A stretch of 64,000 nucleotides of DNA from positions 24,404 through 88,403 of the forward strand of contig JAGVQM010000024.1 of assembly GCA_020051695.1 (NCBI GenBank), written 5' to 3'. Source of the stretch: Candidatus Zixiibacteriota bacterium. GTDB taxonomy: Bacteria; Zixibacteria; MSB-5A5; WJJR01; JAJRUJ01. Below the pieces are notes generated by a model, which was not told the origin of the DNA, did no database searches, and saw only the letters and a program-made list of their open reading frames with translations. Both the position numbers and the translations under genes were made by a program. Positions 62,784-64,000 of this stretch are shown here, piece after piece; the first letter of the stretch is position 1; each line of letters opens with the position of its first letter.

Positions 62784-64000
62784 ATGCAGGGTAAAGCGGT
62801 CCTGAGGCTCATGGCGTCGGTCATGCTGATTGGCGTTTTCGGCCAATGCAGCGACAAAGGCACAAACGGAAAAGACCATAACCCACCGGCGACCATTGTG
62901 GACCTTGCGGTCGAAACAGTTACGGACAGCTCGATCACCCTGCGTTGGACCGCGCCGGGGGATGATCAAATCACCGGCACGGCTGCCTCCTACGATCTGC
63001 GCTATGCCTCGACCGACCTCACGGCGGCGGCCTGGGATTCGGCAGTCCAGGTCTCCGATGAACCGGCGCCGCAGGCCGCAGGCGCCGCCGAGCAGTTCAC
63101 CGTCGGCGCACTGGAGCCGTCATCGACGTATTGGTTTGCGCTCAAGACGGCGGACGAGTCGGACAACTGGTCGGTGATGTCGAACGTCGTCCAGGGCGCG
63201 ACGCAGGCAGTGCCATCGACTACCTGGCTGAAAACATACGGCACTGCGGAGAGTGACGGCGCCAAGTGTGTGGCAGCGGCAGGTGATGAAGGTTTTGTCG
63301 TCGCCGGATGGACCCGGGACACCGATACGCGGGAGGAAGATTTTTATCTGCTGCAGACCAGTCCCTCGGGTGAGAAAGTCTGGGAAAGCAGGTTCGGCGG
63401 GTCAAAAGTAGACTATGCCTGGTCGGTGCAGGAAACCGCTGGTGGAGGGTTCGTTGTTGCCGGACTCACCTATTCACTGGGCGCAGGCCGCAGTGACATG
63501 TATGTGGTTTACACCGACGCTTTGGGACAGTCAACCAACGATTATACCTTCGGCGGGAGTGATTCGGAGGAGGCCTTTTCGCTGGTCCCGTCGGGCGACG
63601 GCGGTTTCGTCATGGCCGGATATACCAAATCAACCGGCGCCGGTTTGCAGGATATACACGTACTCAAAGTCGACGCGTCGGGTTTGGAAGTCTGGCAGAA
63701 ACAATTCGGCGGCGCCAATAATGACGCCGCTCATGCGGTCTGCCCAACGGACGATGGCGGCTTTATTGTCGCGGGGGAAACCCAGTCATTCGGCGCCGGA
63801 GGGCGGGATGTGTATCTGCTGCGACTGGCCGCTGCAGGAGATTCTCTGTGGGGCCGCACGTACGGCGGCATGCAGGATGATCTCGCTTATGCGGTGCTGG
63901 CCGAGGCGGGGGGCGGGTTTGTCGTGGCGGGCGCGACGGAATCCTCCGGCGCGGGCGACTTTGATGTTTTGTTGCTGAAATGTGATGCCGACGGTGATTC
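62784..64000 (+). CDS. 5' part of a secreted FN3 and beta-propeller protein
   Basis: A gene cut by the window end; about 405 residues are visible. The N-terminus (MQGKAVLRLMASVMLIGVFG, then QCSDKG) looks like a signal peptide with a Cys near its end; the residue before Cys is Gln, so it is not a standard lipobox. An FN3 domain covers about 35-140 (ITLRWTAPGDDQ, then YWFALKTADESDNW). From about 150 on there are repeats of about 52 residues, each with a DGGFVVAGxTxSxGAG core and a W-x-FGG close; four or five are visible. This is a propeller repeat common in FCB secreted proteins. GGGAG precedes ATG. Its substrate is unknown. Confidence 0.85.
   Translation, partial: MQGKAVLRLMASVMLIGVFGQCSDKGTNGKDHNPPATIVDLAVETVTDSSITLRWTAPGDDQITGTAASYDLRYASTDLTAAAWDSAVQVSDEPAPQAAGAAEQFTVGALEPSSTYWFALKTADESDNWSVMSNVVQGATQAVPSTTWLKTYGTAESDGAKCVAAAGDEGFVVAGWTRDTDTREEDFYLLQTSPSGEKVWESRFGGSKVDYAWSVQETAGGGFVVAGLTYSLGAGRSDMYVVYTDALGQSTNDYTFGGSDSEEAFSLVPSGDGGFVMAGYTKSTGAGLQDIHVLKVDASGLEVWQKQFGGANNDAAHAVCPTDDGGFIVAGETQSFGAGGRDVYLLRLAAAGDSLWGRTYGGMQDDLAYAVLAEAGGGFVVAGATESSGAGDFDVLLLKCDADGD

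Overview
The window looks like one stretch of a Gram-negative chromosome from the Fibrobacteres-Chlorobi-Bacteroidetes (FCB) side of the bacterial tree, quite possibly candidate phylum Zixibacteria or a close relative. The evidence is KDO-lipopolysaccharide (kdsB) and Mla outer-membrane lipid genes, a secreted protein ending in a type IX-style (FlgD-like) sorting domain, and five secreted proteins carrying a characteristic dockerin-like pair with the motif PLDVxxLVNYVYKSxDA. The taxonomic placement is inference. Most genes are GC-rich. No phage, insertion sequence or CRISPR array was seen.

Layout. 1-5 kb: the end of a secreted dockerin protein, then pyrG-kdsB (overlapping) and an M24 peptidase. 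5-13 kb: a small secreted protein and a chaperone block on the minus strand (hsp20, dnaK, an FmdB zinc-ribbon gene, dnaJ, clpB), with several palindromic intergenic elements. 13-14.3 kb: a long non-coding stretch with RNA-like hairpins, then a decayed cheW that still has a ribosome binding site and a terminator. 14.3-20.3 kb: three secreted peptidases (C1B-like, M6 with dockerin, prolyl oligopeptidase). 20.4-21.4 kb: two tandem, lysine-rich, histone H1-like small proteins with a Cys/His tail and apparently duplicated promoters. 21.5-29.9 kb: lon with a second hsp20, a membrane-TPR protein, rlmN, a leucyl aminopeptidase and a small membrane protein.

30-35.4 kb: a plus-strand polysaccharide cluster (XrtA-type deacetylase, methyltransferase, three glycosyltransferases). 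35.5-39.6 kb: a LamG protein with an N-terminal dockerin, convergent with a large AT-richer secreted protein. 39.7-42.9 kb: tRNA-Arg(CCG) and an Mla-type operon (mlaE, mlaF, a small unknown gene, mlaD). 42.9-51.6 kb: a minus-strand propionyl-CoA/methylmalonyl-CoA block (acyl-CoA dehydrogenase, MBL hydrolase, carboxyltransferase, methyltransferase, biotin carboxylase, biotin carrier, mutase large subunit, epimerase), which would turn odd-chain acyl-CoA or propionyl-CoA into succinyl-CoA. 52-57 kb: two convergent secreted dockerin proteins (BNR/sialidase-like and M28 peptidase). 57-64 kb: a methyltransferase, a membrane coiled-coil protein, motAB, glutamate dehydrogenase gdhA and the start of a secreted FN3/beta-propeller protein cut by the window end.

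The most unusual items are the paired H1-like proteins with duplicated promoters, the cheW relic beside otherwise isolated motAB, the cohesin-less dockerin family, a C1B-like peptidase whose catalytic Asn appears to be Asp, a 41.6 kb gene inserted in the mla operon, an 11-base promoter-like motif TATATTGCAGG seen upstream of three genes, and several families of short palindromic elements. All calls are from reading the sequence; no database search was possible.
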